DNA of 64,000 nt from Halobacillus fulvus (GCA_004078665.1 SCFO01000003.1:186001-250000), one strand, 5' to 3'; positions 7,799-16,310 are shown, counted from the first letter of the stretch. A program made the numbers and translations. The notes: generated by a model from the letters alone, not told the origin.

Positions 7799-8863
7799 TT
7801 GGTTCAAAACACGGATACACGAACAGTGAGAAAGGGAGAGGAGCTGGACACCTCCAGGCTGGAACCTTATTTGAAAAAGTCTTTAGCGCTTACAGATGCT
7901 CCCCTGGAAGTCCGTCAGTTTGGAGCTGGTCATTCCAATTTGACCTATGAACTCCGGATAGGGGATTGGACAGCAGTACTGAGAAGACCTCCGCTTGGGC
8001 CTGTGGCGCCTAAAGCGCATGACATGGAAAGAGAGCACCGGATTTTACAAGCTCTCCATCCCCTTTTTCCATTGGCACCAAAGCCGCTTTTGTTCGACAA
8101 AGGAGATGTGCTGGGGGTTCCTTTTTTCGTGATGGAGCGTAAGACAGGAATCGTGTATGACACAGCCTTCCCGGATTCTGTCGAGCCGACCAAGGAGCTA
8201 GGTAGAAAGCTTTCAGAAGAAATGGTCGATCGTCTCGTCGAGCTTCATGCGATCGACTATACGAATACGCCTCTAAAAGAGATGGTGAAGCCTGAAGGGT
8301 TTATGGAACGACAGGTTCAAGGATGGATCAAGAGGTATGAACGAGCTCAAACCGATGATGTCGTCTCATGCGAGAGGTTGAAAAATTGGCTCATCCGCAA
8401 CCTCCCCGATTCGAATGAAGCGACAATCATTCACTACGATTACAAATTGAACAATGCGATGTTCCACGAGAAACATACGTCCCAAATGGTCGGACTGTTT
8501 GACTGGGAGATGACGACGGTAGGGGACCCGCTGGCTGATGTTGGAGCGGCGATGAGCTACTGGATCGAAAAGGACGACCCGGAGCTTTTGAAAACGGGAC
8601 TTGGAAAGCCTCCGGTAACGGTGACAGATGGGTTTTATACGCGCGAAGAATTCATCCAGCGCTACGCAGAGAAAAGCGGACGTAATGTCGAACATATCCA
8701 TTATTATGTGACGTTTGCCTATTTCAAGCTGGCGGGAATCGTCCAGCAGATTTATTCAAGGTATAAAAAAGGACAGACCAATGACCCGCGTTTCGCGCAC
8801 ATGAATGTGTTTGTCAATAACTTGATTGAACACGCTGAACGAATGGCCGGCATCCGGACATGA
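7799..8863 (+). CDS. Phosphotransferase (APH fold), ACAD10/11 kinase or LvaA-like
   Basis: A 354-residue protein of the aminoglycoside phosphotransferase fold. The catalytic loop reads HYDYKLNNAMF with the catalytic aspartate at D214 (HYD instead of the usual HGD), and the metal-binding segment is FDWEMTTVGDPLADVG with D235. The GDPLADVG ending is characteristic of the kinase domain fused in human ACAD10/11 and of bacterial LvaA, which phosphorylate the 4-hydroxyl of acyl-CoAs. It is not an antibiotic resistance enzyme by context. The start is TTG, with TAGGAGG eight bases before it. The gene overlaps the ComB-like phosphatase gene by 4 bases, so the two are coupled. Confidence 0.87.
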   Translation: MVQNTDTRTVRKGEELDTSRLEPYLKKSLALTDAPLEVRQFGAGHSNLTYELRIGDWTAVLRRPPLGPVAPKAHDMEREHRILQALHPLFPLAPKPLLFDKGDVLGVPFFVMERKTGIVYDTAFPDSVEPTKELGRKLSEEMVDRLVELHAIDYTNTPLKEMVKPEGFMERQVQGWIKRYERAQTDDVVSCERLKNWLIRNLPDSNEATIIHYDYKLNNAMFHEKHTSQMVGLFDWEMTTVGDPLADVGAAMSYWIEKDDPELLKTGLGKPPVTVTDGFYTREEFIQRYAEKSGRNVEHIHYYVTFAYFKLAGIVQQIYSRYKKGQTNDPRFAHMNVFVNNLIEHAERMAGIRT

Positions 8864-9600
8864 GTCGTATTCACGTTCTTTTTAAAAAAGAAGACATTGA
8901 TCCTGCTTTCATCAGAGGAAAGGTCGCGGTCGTGTTTGATGTCCTGTTTGCGACATCGACGATTACGGCTGCTCTGGCTGAGGGAGCGAAAGGCGTCTTT
9001 CCTGTCCTGGATCATGTTCAGGCAAAAGAAAAGGCCAAATCTCTTCATCTTCCCCATATATTAGCCGGCGAGGATGAAGGCAGAATCTTGGAAGGGTTTC
9101 ATCCGCCGTTGCACAGCTATTTAAAGCCGTTCCTCGAGGATAACTATGTCGTTTTATCGACGACAAACGGAACGGTGGCGCTCCAGCGTTCCTTGCAGGC
9201 GGATGCATTATATGCGGCTTCCTTGCTGAACGCAAAAAGGATGGCAGAACATTTGAATGTACGTCACCAGAACGATTCACTGGTTCTGGTATGCTCCGGT
9301 TCGAGTGGGAGGTTTACGTTAGAAGATTTCTATGGAGTCGGGGCTTTAGTTAGTGAGCTGTTAAATAACGGAAGCTGGGATTTATCTGATGGAGCACGAG
9401 CAGCCCTTGGTTTTTATAAAGGAAACGACAGGTCGAATGCAGATGTTCTCGCAGAGTGTAAAATTGGAGCGTTGCTTTTGTCTTTAGGTATGAAGCGGAA
9501 GGAAATCGAGTTTGTAGCACAGGAAAGCTTGTTTCGGACCATCCCGTTTTATGATCCGGGACGAGGATATTTAAGGGAGGCAGACGATGAATCCAGTTAA
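8860..9600 (+). CDS. 2-phosphosulfolactate phosphatase family protein (ComB-like)
   Basis: A 246-residue protein of the ComB family, named for the magnesium-dependent phosphatase of archaeal coenzyme M synthesis. Family-like segments are VVFDVLFATSTITAAL near the N-terminus, LAGEDEGRILEGF, LSTTNGT in the middle and VCSGSSGRFTLEDFYGVGAL. Firmicutes do not generally make coenzyme M, so the true substrate is probably another phospho-hydroxyacid or phosphoacyl compound. It overlaps the kinase gene by ATGA and the next dehydrogenase gene by 14 bases, so it belongs firmly to this operon. An obvious hypothesis is that it reverses or proofreads the kinase reaction. Confidence 0.8.
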   Translation: MSRIHVLFKKEDIDPAFIRGKVAVVFDVLFATSTITAALAEGAKGVFPVLDHVQAKEKAKSLHLPHILAGEDEGRILEGFHPPLHSYLKPFLEDNYVVLSTTNGTVALQRSLQADALYAASLLNAKRMAEHLNVRHQNDSLVLVCSGSSGRFTLEDFYGVGALVSELLNNGSWDLSDGARAALGFYKGNDRSNADVLAECKIGALLLSLGMKRKEIEFVAQESLFRTIPFYDPGRGYLREADDESS

Positions 9601-11350
9601 ACATTTAGTACATGGCGGAGAGTTTTTAGTGGAAGAAATTTTGCCTGAAGCTATTTTCACCCCCGAGGATCGTACAGATGAACATCATATGATGGCAAAC
9701 ACAGCTCGACAATTTATTTCCCGGGAAATTCATCCGAATAACGAAAGGATTGAAGGTGGAGATTTTCCTTTTGTAGCGGAAAAGATGAAGCAGGCGGGGG
9801 AGTTGGGGCTGCTGGCTCACAGCATTCCCGAGCAATACGGTGGCTTAGGGCTTGATAAAATTAGTAAAGGGATTGTCGGCGAAGCACTTGGAAATGCGAG
9901 CGGTTATAGTGTGGCACACTCCAATCATACGTGCATTGCGACGCTTCCGATCACTTATTTCGGGACAAAAGAGCAAAAGGAAAAATACTTACCGAAGCTT
10001 GCGAGTGGGGAATACATCGGCGCTTATTGTTTAACGGAGCCAGAAGCCGGTTCAGATGCATTGGCAGCAAAGATGACGGCGAAGCTTAACGATGAAGAGA
10101 CTCACTATGTGCTGAACGGAACGAAGATTTATATTACCAATGCTTCTTTTTCCGATACGTTCATCGTGTACGCAAAAGTGGATGGCGATAAATTTACGGC
10201 ATTTATTGTAGAAAAAGATTTCCACGGTCTTTCGATCGGGCCCGAAGAGGAGAAGATGGGCATTAAAGGTTCTTCTACATGCTCCGTATTACTTGAGGAT
10301 TGCCAGGTGCCAGTCGAGAATTTACTCGGACAAGTCGGTAAGGGACACTTGATTGCACTCAACGTTTTGAATCTTGGCAGGTTTAACCTTGGATTTGCGA
10401 CAATGGGAGCAGCTAAATATAGTCTACAGCTGGCACTCGAACATGTGGTGGAGAGAAAACAATTTGGACGTCCGATTTCCGAATTTCCTCTAAGCCAAGA
10501 AAAAATTGCTGAGATGGCTGCGAAGATTTATGCGGCAGAATCGTTGTTATACCGGACAGCCGGACACATTGAATCTGCGCTTGGCGAACACGAAGACTCA
10601 GAGGATTTTGCAGCGGTAGCCAAAGCGATGAATGAGCATGCACTCGAATCTGCGATTTGTAAAGTGGTGGGTTCGGAAACACTGAATGATGTTGTCGATG
10701 AATCCTTGCAGCTTCATGGAGGAGCTGGATTCATTAAGGGGTATCCCGTAGAACAAGCTTACCGCGATTCGAGAATCAACCGAATATTTGAAGGGACAAA
10801 TGAAATCAACCGGCTGCTTATTCCGGGTGTCTTTTTCAAAAAGGTAGCGAAAGGCGAAGTTGATGCTCCTACTTTAATTGAAAAGGCAGAACAGTCGATT
10901 AGAGATCAGCGTTACATGAAGGAGGGAGAACTTCATGAACTGAAGTCCGCCGTCGCGATGTTCAAAGATTTATATATCGTGACATCAGGTCTGGCGTATC
11001 AAAAATACGGCGAAAGCATGAAGCATGAGCAGGAAACATTGAAAAGACTGGCGGATGTGGCCATCTCTATCTATGCAACGGAATCCGTCGTTTTGCGGAC
11101 GCTGAAAAACGGAAATGACAAGCTTGGAGAATGGAAGAAGAAGCTCGCATTTACGTACAAGGAAATAGCTGTTCAACAAATGCAGGCGACTGTTCTAACA
11201 CTTGTTTCGACTCTAATGAAAGGAAAAGAGAGGCAGAAGATGCTTCAAAGTCTATCCGTTCTTTTTACTCCATTTTACGGAGAGGATTCCATCAAACGGA
11301 ATCGCGAAATCGCAGACGTTTTAATCCAGGAAAAAAAATACGTATCGTAA
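9587..11350 (+). CDS. Acyl-CoA dehydrogenase, FadE-like
   Basis: A 587-residue acyl-CoA dehydrogenase, as long as B. subtilis FadE, with a C-terminal helical extension of about 180 residues beyond the core. It carries YCLTEPEAGSDA for FAD and substrate binding, RKQFGRPISEF, LHGGAGFIKGYPVEQAYRD, and the catalytic glutamate in IFEGTNE (E402). It should therefore do true alpha,beta desaturation, unlike the first dehydrogenase of the operon. ATG 9587 follows AGGGAGG and overlaps the end of the ComB-like gene by 14 bases. It would supply enoyl-CoA to the hydratase encoded next. Confidence 0.93.
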   Translation: MNPVKHLVHGGEFLVEEILPEAIFTPEDRTDEHHMMANTARQFISREIHPNNERIEGGDFPFVAEKMKQAGELGLLAHSIPEQYGGLGLDKISKGIVGEALGNASGYSVAHSNHTCIATLPITYFGTKEQKEKYLPKLASGEYIGAYCLTEPEAGSDALAAKMTAKLNDEETHYVLNGTKIYITNASFSDTFIVYAKVDGDKFTAFIVEKDFHGLSIGPEEEKMGIKGSSTCSVLLEDCQVPVENLLGQVGKGHLIALNVLNLGRFNLGFATMGAAKYSLQLALEHVVERKQFGRPISEFPLSQEKIAEMAAKIYAAESLLYRTAGHIESALGEHEDSEDFAAVAKAMNEHALESAICKVVGSETLNDVVDESLQLHGGAGFIKGYPVEQAYRDSRINRIFEGTNEINRLLIPGVFFKKVAKGEVDAPTLIEKAEQSIRDQRYMKEGELHELKSAVAMFKDLYIVTSGLAYQKYGESMKHEQETLKRLADVAISIYATESVVLRTLKNGNDKLGEWKKKLAFTYKEIAVQQMQATVLTLVSTLMKGKERQKMLQSLSVLFTPFYGEDSIKRNREIADVLIQEKKYVS

Positions 11351-11364
11351 AGGAGAGGAAATTT

Positions 11365-12150
11365 ATGACGTTAGGTAACGACCATCTAACTGTACAAATG
11401 AACGGACCGATTATGCATTGTGTGTTGAATAGACCAAAGGCTTTGAATGCATTTTCCGATGATATGATCATCGGGTTGCAACAGGCGCTCACAGAAGCAG
11501 AGAAAAACGAAGAAGTAAAAGTGGTGGTTCTCTCAGGAGCAGGCCGGGCTTTTTCTGCGGGTGGAGATGTGAAGAGTATGGGAGAGGCGACTCCACAGTA
11601 CCTTTACGACCATGTCGGGGAGTTGAATAAGCTGATTCTGATGATCAAGGAGTTGGCCAAACCAGTGGTAGCCGTTGTTCATGGCTATGCAGCAGGTGCC
11701 GGATTCAACCTGGCCCTTGCCTGTGATCAGATTCTGGCCGGAGAGGATAGTCAGTTCGTCTTAAGTTTTGCCCAAGTTGGACTTGTAGCGGATGGTGGAG
11801 GGCATTACTTTTTAACAAAGATCCTCGGCCCTTACCGTGCGAAAGAGCTTCTCTTTAAAGCGGAGCCTGTGCCTGTAGAAACGGCTGTCGAATGGGGACT
11901 TGTGAACCGCGTCTTTCCTCTAGCTGATCTAGAGGAGGAAGCGATGAACTATGCGCTGGACATTTCCAAAGGTCCGGCACGCGCTCTCGGAATGATGAAA
12001 AAGCTCGTCGATCAGTCCGAAAAGGCGGACTTAGCCTCTATTTTAGAGCAGGAACGCATCACTCAGACGATGATGGTGACGACAGATGACCATAAAGAGG
12101 GCGTTCAAGCCTTCAAGGATAAACGAAAGCCACAATTCGTGGGCAAATAG
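11365..12150 (+). CDS. Enoyl-CoA hydratase/isomerase
   Basis: A 261-residue crotonase-fold enzyme, of usual length. The oxyanion-hole segments AGRAFSAGGDVKSM and PVVAVVHGYAAGAGFNLALACD are present. At the catalytic positions it has SFAQVGLVADGGGHYFLTK, where the second glutamate of classical hydratases appears as aspartate or glycine, so hydratase versus isomerase activity is open. ATG 11365 follows AAGGAGAGG; the longer open frame upstream only overlaps the previous gene in another frame. It lies 14 bases after the FadE-like gene and 11 before the oxidoreductase. Confidence 0.9.
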   Translation: MTLGNDHLTVQMNGPIMHCVLNRPKALNAFSDDMIIGLQQALTEAEKNEEVKVVVLSGAGRAFSAGGDVKSMGEATPQYLYDHVGELNKLILMIKELAKPVVAVVHGYAAGAGFNLALACDQILAGEDSQFVLSFAQVGLVADGGGHYFLTKILGPYRAKELLFKAEPVPVETAVEWGLVNRVFPLADLEEEAMNYALDISKGPARALGMMKKLVDQSEKADLASILEQERITQTMMVTTDDHKEGVQAFKDKRKPQFVGK

Positions 12151-12161
12151 GAGGGTAAAAG

Positions 12162-13136
12162 ATGAGAGCGATTCAATTTGAAACCTATGGTGGTCCAGAC
12201 GTATTGAAGCAAGTGGACATCGATCGTCCGCATGTAGAAGAAGGGGAAGTACTTATTAAAGTGACAGCTGTCGGCGTTAATTATGCAGATACCGCACGTC
12301 GGGAGGGGGCTTATGTTGTGCCAACTCCTCTACCTTTTATTCCAGGGGCGGAGGTAGCCGGGATTGTAGAAGAAACAGGTGAAGGGGCCACCCGCTTCCA
12401 AAAAGGCGATCGTGTGGTCACTCTGATTGGATCAGGTGGCTATGCAGAATACGTGAAGACAATGGAGAGTACACTAATTCCGATTCCTGACGGCGTGGAG
12501 GATGAAGTGGCGGTAGCTATTCCGTTACAGGGTCTGACAGCTTATCACATCTTGAAAACGATGGGAAGGATGGAGCAAGGGGAAACAGTCCTTGTCCATG
12601 CCGCAGCTGGTGGAGTAGGATCTTTGGCTGTTCAGCTCGCTAAGCTTTTTGGAGCGGGAAATGTCATTGCAACAGCCAGCACGGAAGAAAAGCTTGCACT
12701 AGCAAAAGGATTGGGAGCCGATCACGTCGTCAATTATACGAATCCCGATTGGCGTGATCAGGTGATGGAAGCAACCGGCGGAAAAGGCGTAGACGTAGCA
12801 CTTGAAATGGTCGGTGGTGAGATATTTAATGAAACCGTCAAATGCATGAGAGGCTTTGGCCGCGTTGTCGTGTATGGAGTGGCAAGTGGTGAACAGCCAC
12901 AATTATACCCGGCTGGTCTTATGAATCGTAACCTCTCTGTCGTAGGGTTCTTCCTGCCGCAGGTCATGAAAAAACCGGTCTTGTTTGAGAAGAGTCTCGA
13001 AGATTTATTGAAGCTTGTGCGAAACGGGGACCTCAAACTTACGGTCGGAGGCATTTATGATTTAGAGGAAGCGTCAAAAGTACATGAATTGATGCAGGGG
13101 CGAAAAACAAAAGGAAAGCTTGTGTTGAGACCATAA
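12162..13136 (+). CDS. NADPH:quinone oxidoreductase (zinc-free MDR family)
   Basis: A 324-residue medium-chain dehydrogenase/reductase. It has the GroES-like N-terminal domain with GVNYADTARREG and PFIPGAEVAGIV, the glycine-rich nucleotide motif VHAAAGGVGSLAVQLAK, and no structural zinc cysteines, as in quinone oxidoreductases and crotonyl- or acryloyl-CoA-type reductases. It probably uses NADPH to reduce a quinone or an enone. RBS AGGAGGG lies 8 bases before the ATG. It is the last gene of the acyl-CoA operon and is followed by a strong terminator. Its part in the pathway is not evident from sequence. Confidence 0.88.
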   Translation: MRAIQFETYGGPDVLKQVDIDRPHVEEGEVLIKVTAVGVNYADTARREGAYVVPTPLPFIPGAEVAGIVEETGEGATRFQKGDRVVTLIGSGGYAEYVKTMESTLIPIPDGVEDEVAVAIPLQGLTAYHILKTMGRMEQGETVLVHAAAGGVGSLAVQLAKLFGAGNVIATASTEEKLALAKGLGADHVVNYTNPDWRDQVMEATGGKGVDVALEMVGGEIFNETVKCMRGFGRVVVYGVASGEQPQLYPAGLMNRNLSVVGFFLPQVMKKPVLFEKSLEDLLKLVRNGDLKLTVGGIYDLEEASKVHELMQGRKTKGKLVLRP

Positions 13137-13145
13137 TGGATGAAA

Positions 13146-13182
13146 AAAGAGCCGGGCGCGCTGCCTGGCTCTTTCGCTTTTA
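13146..13182 (+). terminator. Terminator of the acyl-CoA operon
   Basis: AAAGAGCCGGGC (13146-13157) pairs with GCCTGGCTCTTT (13163-13174) with one G-T wobble, followed by a T-rich stretch. Confidence 0.85.
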
Positions 13183-13213
13183 TTCAACGGATTATGTCTA
13201 AGTAAAAGGTAAA

Positions 13214-13297
13214 AGAGTTTCCGTTTTGTGTATCAGAGACTGGAGTCTCGTCATTTCCCGACACTCCTCCGAAAATAAGATAGTTAACGGAAACTAT
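13214..13297. repeat. Dispersed palindromic repeat, short copy A
   Basis: The ends AGAGTTTCCGTT and AACGGAAACTAT are inverted repeats, and the inside keeps GGAGTCTCGTCATTTCCCG, shared with the copy at 16194. It is an internally deleted copy of the family described under the findings. Confidence 0.65.
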
Positions 13298-13392
13298 ATC
13301 TATTGAATATGAATGGGGGTGAAATGGTAAAACAGGAACTTATTCATTAATAAATCTTTCTCAATTGATACAACATCAACGCTTGGCCTTTC

Positions 13393-13866
13393 CTATTCAA
13401 AAGACTTGGCCGTAGCGACTAAATCTTCTTTTATGATTGTTGTTTCTTTTCCTTGGAACAGTTTCAGTTCATAAGTAATATCGCCTTTTGTCCAGACTAG
13501 GCGCTGAAGCTTTCCGGAAGGATCTTTGGAATATTCCCCTTCTATATCGCCAATCTCAACCGTTTCGGTCTCCACGTCATTGTATGTTATATCTCCGCCT
13601 TTTACAGTGAAAAGCTCTAAATAGACTTCATCCTTTCCTGCAAAATCAAAGGTGAAGACTGTATCTTCCTGACTGAGAGGGCCTGGAGTGAACGTAGAAG
13701 ACTCCGCTTCAAATGGAAGCTTAGATGGGAGTTCAGGCTGATAGACTGCGTCACTGGTTTCTTCACGTAAGTCAGAAGCATCGAAACTGTAAAGGTTACT
13801 AGCCGAGCTATTGGAACAACCGATAAGTGCAAAGACAGAAAGAATGAGCACAAAAGCAATTCTCAT
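13393..13866 (-). CDS. Putative lipoprotein
   Basis: A 157-residue predicted lipoprotein: residues 1-17 form a signal peptide ending in the lipobox ALIGC, with the lipid-bearing cysteine at 17. The mature part is acidic, and its last 50 residues (GEYSKDP...WTKGDITYEL...) recall the DUF4367-type domain found in secreted or anti-sigma-like Bacillus proteins; I hold that only loosely. It would sit on the outer face of the membrane. The ATG follows AAGGGGTG. It is monocistronic and divergent from the acetyltransferase gene at 14002. Function unknown. Confidence 0.75.
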   Translation of the reverse strand: MRIAFVLILSVFALIGCSNSSASNLYSFDASDLREETSDAVYQPELPSKLPFEAESSTFTPGPLSQEDTVFTFDFAGKDEVYLELFTVKGGDITYNDVETETVEIGDIEGEYSKDPSGKLQRLVWTKGDITYELKLFQGKETTIIKEDLVATAKSFE

Positions 13867-14001
13867 GATAACACCCCTTTATGTAAAAAAATTCATTTCC
13901 ATCGTAACATACTACTCCACATAGTGAAGAAAAAGAAGGAGTCCATCGATTGCGTAGGGAAGTTAGTCTACTAAGGGAATGATAGTAAAGGGGAAAAGAG
14001 T

Positions 14002-14547
14002 ATGTTTACCTATTCAATTGACAAAGAACTATCTTTAAAATTATTAGCCTATGAAGATGCTGAAGAGCTTTATGAACTATCCGATCGCTCAAGAGAGCAC
14101 CTGCAAACATGGTTGCCTTGGATTCATGCAACCAAATCGCCTAGCGATACGCACCAGTTTATAAAAAGTGCGCTCAAGCGCTATGCTGAGAATGACGGTC
14201 TGACAGTCTGTATCGTTTATAGAGGAAAAATTGCAGGAACGATCGACCTTCACCAATTAGACTGGAGCAATAAGAAAACGAGTGTTGGGTACTGGATAGG
14301 AGATGAGTATAAAGGACAAGGACTGTTAACGAGATCCTGTCAGGCTCTGTTTGCGCATGTGTTCAAAAATCTTGGCATGAACCGAATTGAGATCAGGGCA
14401 GATGTCCGGAATACAAAAAGCCGGGCTGTGCCTGAAAGGTTGGGGTTTGTACAGGAAGGAATCATCCGGCAGGCGGCGATGCTGTATGGACGTCCTAGTG
14501 ATCACGCAGTGTATGGAATGCTGGCTGAAGATTGGAAGCACGAGTAG
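14002..14547 (+). CDS. GNAT N-acetyltransferase, RimJ/RimL type
   Basis: A 181-residue acetyltransferase of the RimL subgroup. The N-terminal pattern of this group is present (LAYEDAEELYEL, LQTWLPWI at about 37-44), and the acetyl-CoA-binding motif A region is GYWIGDEYKGQGLLTRSCQAL, followed by NRIEIRADVRNTKSRAVPERLGF. Relatives acetylate the N-terminal amino group of ribosomal protein L7/L12, but many act on other targets, so the substrate is not fixed. It lies 12 bases before the phosphatase gene with no terminator between them, so the two are likely cotranscribed. Confidence 0.87.
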   Translation: MFTYSIDKELSLKLLAYEDAEELYELSDRSREHLQTWLPWIHATKSPSDTHQFIKSALKRYAENDGLTVCIVYRGKIAGTIDLHQLDWSNKKTSVGYWIGDEYKGQGLLTRSCQALFAHVFKNLGMNRIEIRADVRNTKSRAVPERLGFVQEGIIRQAAMLYGRPSDHAVYGMLAEDWKHE

Positions 14548-14559
14548 AGGGGGGAGAGG

Positions 14560-15375
14560 ATGAAGACCTATAAGATTTCATTTATAAATGAGACCAGTCC
14601 AGTGAAAAGCGAGTGTGAAGACGCGTTTGTTATCAATGAACAGGCAGAAGTATATGGAGTGTTAGACGGCGCTACTCCGCTTGAAGAGTTCCGAGACGAG
14701 AACGGGCATAACGGAGCATATTTGGCGTCGAGAATCTTTCAACATCACTTCGAAAAAATGGAGAGAAGTCATTCTCTGTTAGAAAAGCTGGAGGAAGCCA
14801 ATCAAAAACTTAAGAATCAAATGCTTGCCTATGAAATAGACGTTCATTCAGGATATAAACGCTGGACGACTTGTGTTGCTTTTATTAAATTGGAAGATTC
14901 TTATGTTGATTTTGTTCATCTGGGAGACTGCATGATTATGGCGCGGTATTGCCATGGTGAGGTACGTATCTTGACAAAGGATACTGTAACAGGAATTAGT
15001 CAACGTGCGAAGGTGAAGCGGGAAAGGGACCGTGAAGCAGGCCTTGATCTGCCTAAGGAAACTTTTTATGAGGATAGGCTCGAATCACTACGTTATAATC
15101 GTTCTTTAGCAAATGTTGAAGGGGGATACACCGTAGCGGATGGATCCAGCAATGCGTTGGATATGGTACAGCAAGGCAGGGTATCTCGAGAAGGGATTCA
15201 GGATATTCTCCTCTTATCGGATGGGCTGTTTCATAGAAAATGGTCGCTTACCGATGTTTACCAGAGGATTGAGGAAGTCGGACTGGAAGCTTACGTGGAG
15301 GAGTTGACGGAGGATCTTCGGTCTCATGGTCATCACATTGACGATCGTACAGCTGTATGGGTCCAGTTTGAATAA
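14560..15375 (+). CDS. PP2C-family protein phosphatase-like protein
   Basis: A 271-residue protein of the PP2C/PPM metal-dependent phosphatase fold. Aspartates expected to hold metal are in VYGVLDGATPLE (about residue 33), in LLLSDGLFHRKW and in the C-terminal DDRTAVWVQF; VHLGDCMIM also fits the fold. Such enzymes remove phosphate from serine or threonine, often in stress or signalling circuits. No kinase partner is encoded nearby. RBS GGGGAGAGG lies before the ATG. It follows the acetyltransferase gene closely and ends at a shared terminator. The substrate is unknown. Confidence 0.82.
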   Translation: MKTYKISFINETSPVKSECEDAFVINEQAEVYGVLDGATPLEEFRDENGHNGAYLASRIFQHHFEKMERSHSLLEKLEEANQKLKNQMLAYEIDVHSGYKRWTTCVAFIKLEDSYVDFVHLGDCMIMARYCHGEVRILTKDTVTGISQRAKVKRERDREAGLDLPKETFYEDRLESLRYNRSLANVEGGYTVADGSSNALDMVQQGRVSREGIQDILLLSDGLFHRKWSLTDVYQRIEEVGLEAYVEELTEDLRSHGHHIDDRTAVWVQFE

Positions 15376-15378
15376 AGT

Positions 15379-15416
15379 AAAAGGTTCGGGAATTCAATGA
15401 AGATCCCGAACCTTTT
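15379..15416. terminator. Bidirectional terminator
   Basis: AAAAGGTTCGGGA (15379-15391) pairs perfectly with TCCCGAACCTTTT (15404-15416). It lies between convergent genes and has T or A runs for both directions. Confidence 0.9.
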
Positions 15417-15427
15417 GTGTACCTTTC

Positions 15428-16093
15428 TTATTTCACAATCGCCAGTAAAAAACCGTCATGACCTTTCATTCCTACCGTTTGAACCGCTGTGGAATCAATG
15501 CGAGGATGATTCGACAACTCTTCAAACATTTTGCGTATTCCCTTCACATCAGAATCTTCGCTCTCAGAGTAGAGTACTTTTCCTTCGCGTACGACATTGT
15601 CGACAACAATACAGGTACCGGGCTCAGATAATTTGAGGGCTTCTTCTATATAGTGAGGATTGTTTCGTTTATCTGCATCAATGAAAATAAAGTCAAAAGG
15701 TGCGATGTTGCGAGAATGAAGCTTAGGCAAAGAATCTAATGCAGCGCCAACTATGATTTCTACCCGGTCACTAAGTCCGGCTTTTTGTATGTTTTCCTGG
15801 GCAACAGCGGCATGTTTTTCCGAATATTCCAGTGTGATCAACTGGCCATCATCTGGTAAGGTCCTTGCCATCCATATCGTGCTGTATCCTCCAAGTGTCC
15901 CGATTTCGAGGATTCTTTTCGCTCCTTTCATTTTAGTCAGAAGGTGGAGGAATTTCCCTTCGATCGGTGAAACATCGATGGAAGGTAAACCGGCTTCGGT
16001 ATTTCTTTTGTGGACCGTTCTCAACGCTTCGTCTTCTTGCACGATGGTATCCATCATATAGTGATCAAAGGACTGCCAATTTTCTTTGCTCAT
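15428..16093 (-). CDS. SAM-dependent O-methyltransferase
   Basis: A protein of about 221 residues resembling the cation-dependent O-methyltransferases (catechol and caffeoyl-CoA type). The SAM-binding motif is RILEIGTLGGYSTIWMA at about residues 55-70, and the metal-binding stretch is FIFIDADKRNNPHY with a later VVDNVV, as in that family. It methylates a hydroxyl on an unknown small molecule. The start has three consecutive ATG codons; the third (16093) is eight bases from AGGAGG and is preferred, while 16099 is too close. It stands alone and ends at the shared terminator. Confidence 0.9.
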   Translation of the reverse strand: MSKENWQSFDHYMMDTIVQEDEALRTVHKRNTEAGLPSIDVSPIEGKFLHLLTKMKGAKRILEIGTLGGYSTIWMARTLPDDGQLITLEYSEKHAAVAQENIQKAGLSDRVEIIVGAALDSLPKLHSRNIAPFDFIFIDADKRNNPHYIEEALKLSEPGTCIVVDNVVREGKVLYSESEDSDVKGIRKMFEELSNHPRIDSTAVQTVGMKGHDGFLLAIVK

Positions 16094-16193
16094 CATCATT
16101 TCCTCCTTTTTGAGTGTGTTTACTTAAGACAAACAAGGTCCAACATTAGAAGTTTTGTAAAGCGAACTGTTTCCTGTACTCGAGTGAAAATTG

Positions 16194-16310
16194 GAGGGAC
16201 GGGAAATAACTCGCTTTCCATAGGCGGGCGCTAAGCTTTCTCGGAGCACAGCTCCTGCGGGATCTCAGCCTACCCTATCCTCCTAGGAGTCTCGTCATTT
16301 CCCGTCCCTC
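16194..16310. repeat. Dispersed palindromic repeat, copy B
   Basis: Terminal inverted repeats GAGGGACGGGAAAT (16194-16207) and ATTTCCCGTCCCTC (16297-16310) are exact. The inside holds GGCGGGCGCTAAGC and GCTCCTGCGGGATCTCAGCC, shared with the copies at 35758 and 63574. Confidence 0.85.

Noticed and set aside
7799-8863. Aminoglycoside resistance kinase
   Set aside because: The fold is shared, but the GDPLADVG ending and the acyl-CoA operon context favour a hydroxyacyl-CoA kinase.
8860-9600. Evidence for coenzyme M synthesis
   Set aside because: Only one ComB-like gene is present, inside a fatty-acyl operon, with no other pathway genes.
11131-11364. Extended N-terminus of the enoyl-CoA hydratase gene
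   Set aside because: The extra 78 codons overlap the FadE-like gene in another frame; ATG 11365 has the ribosome site.
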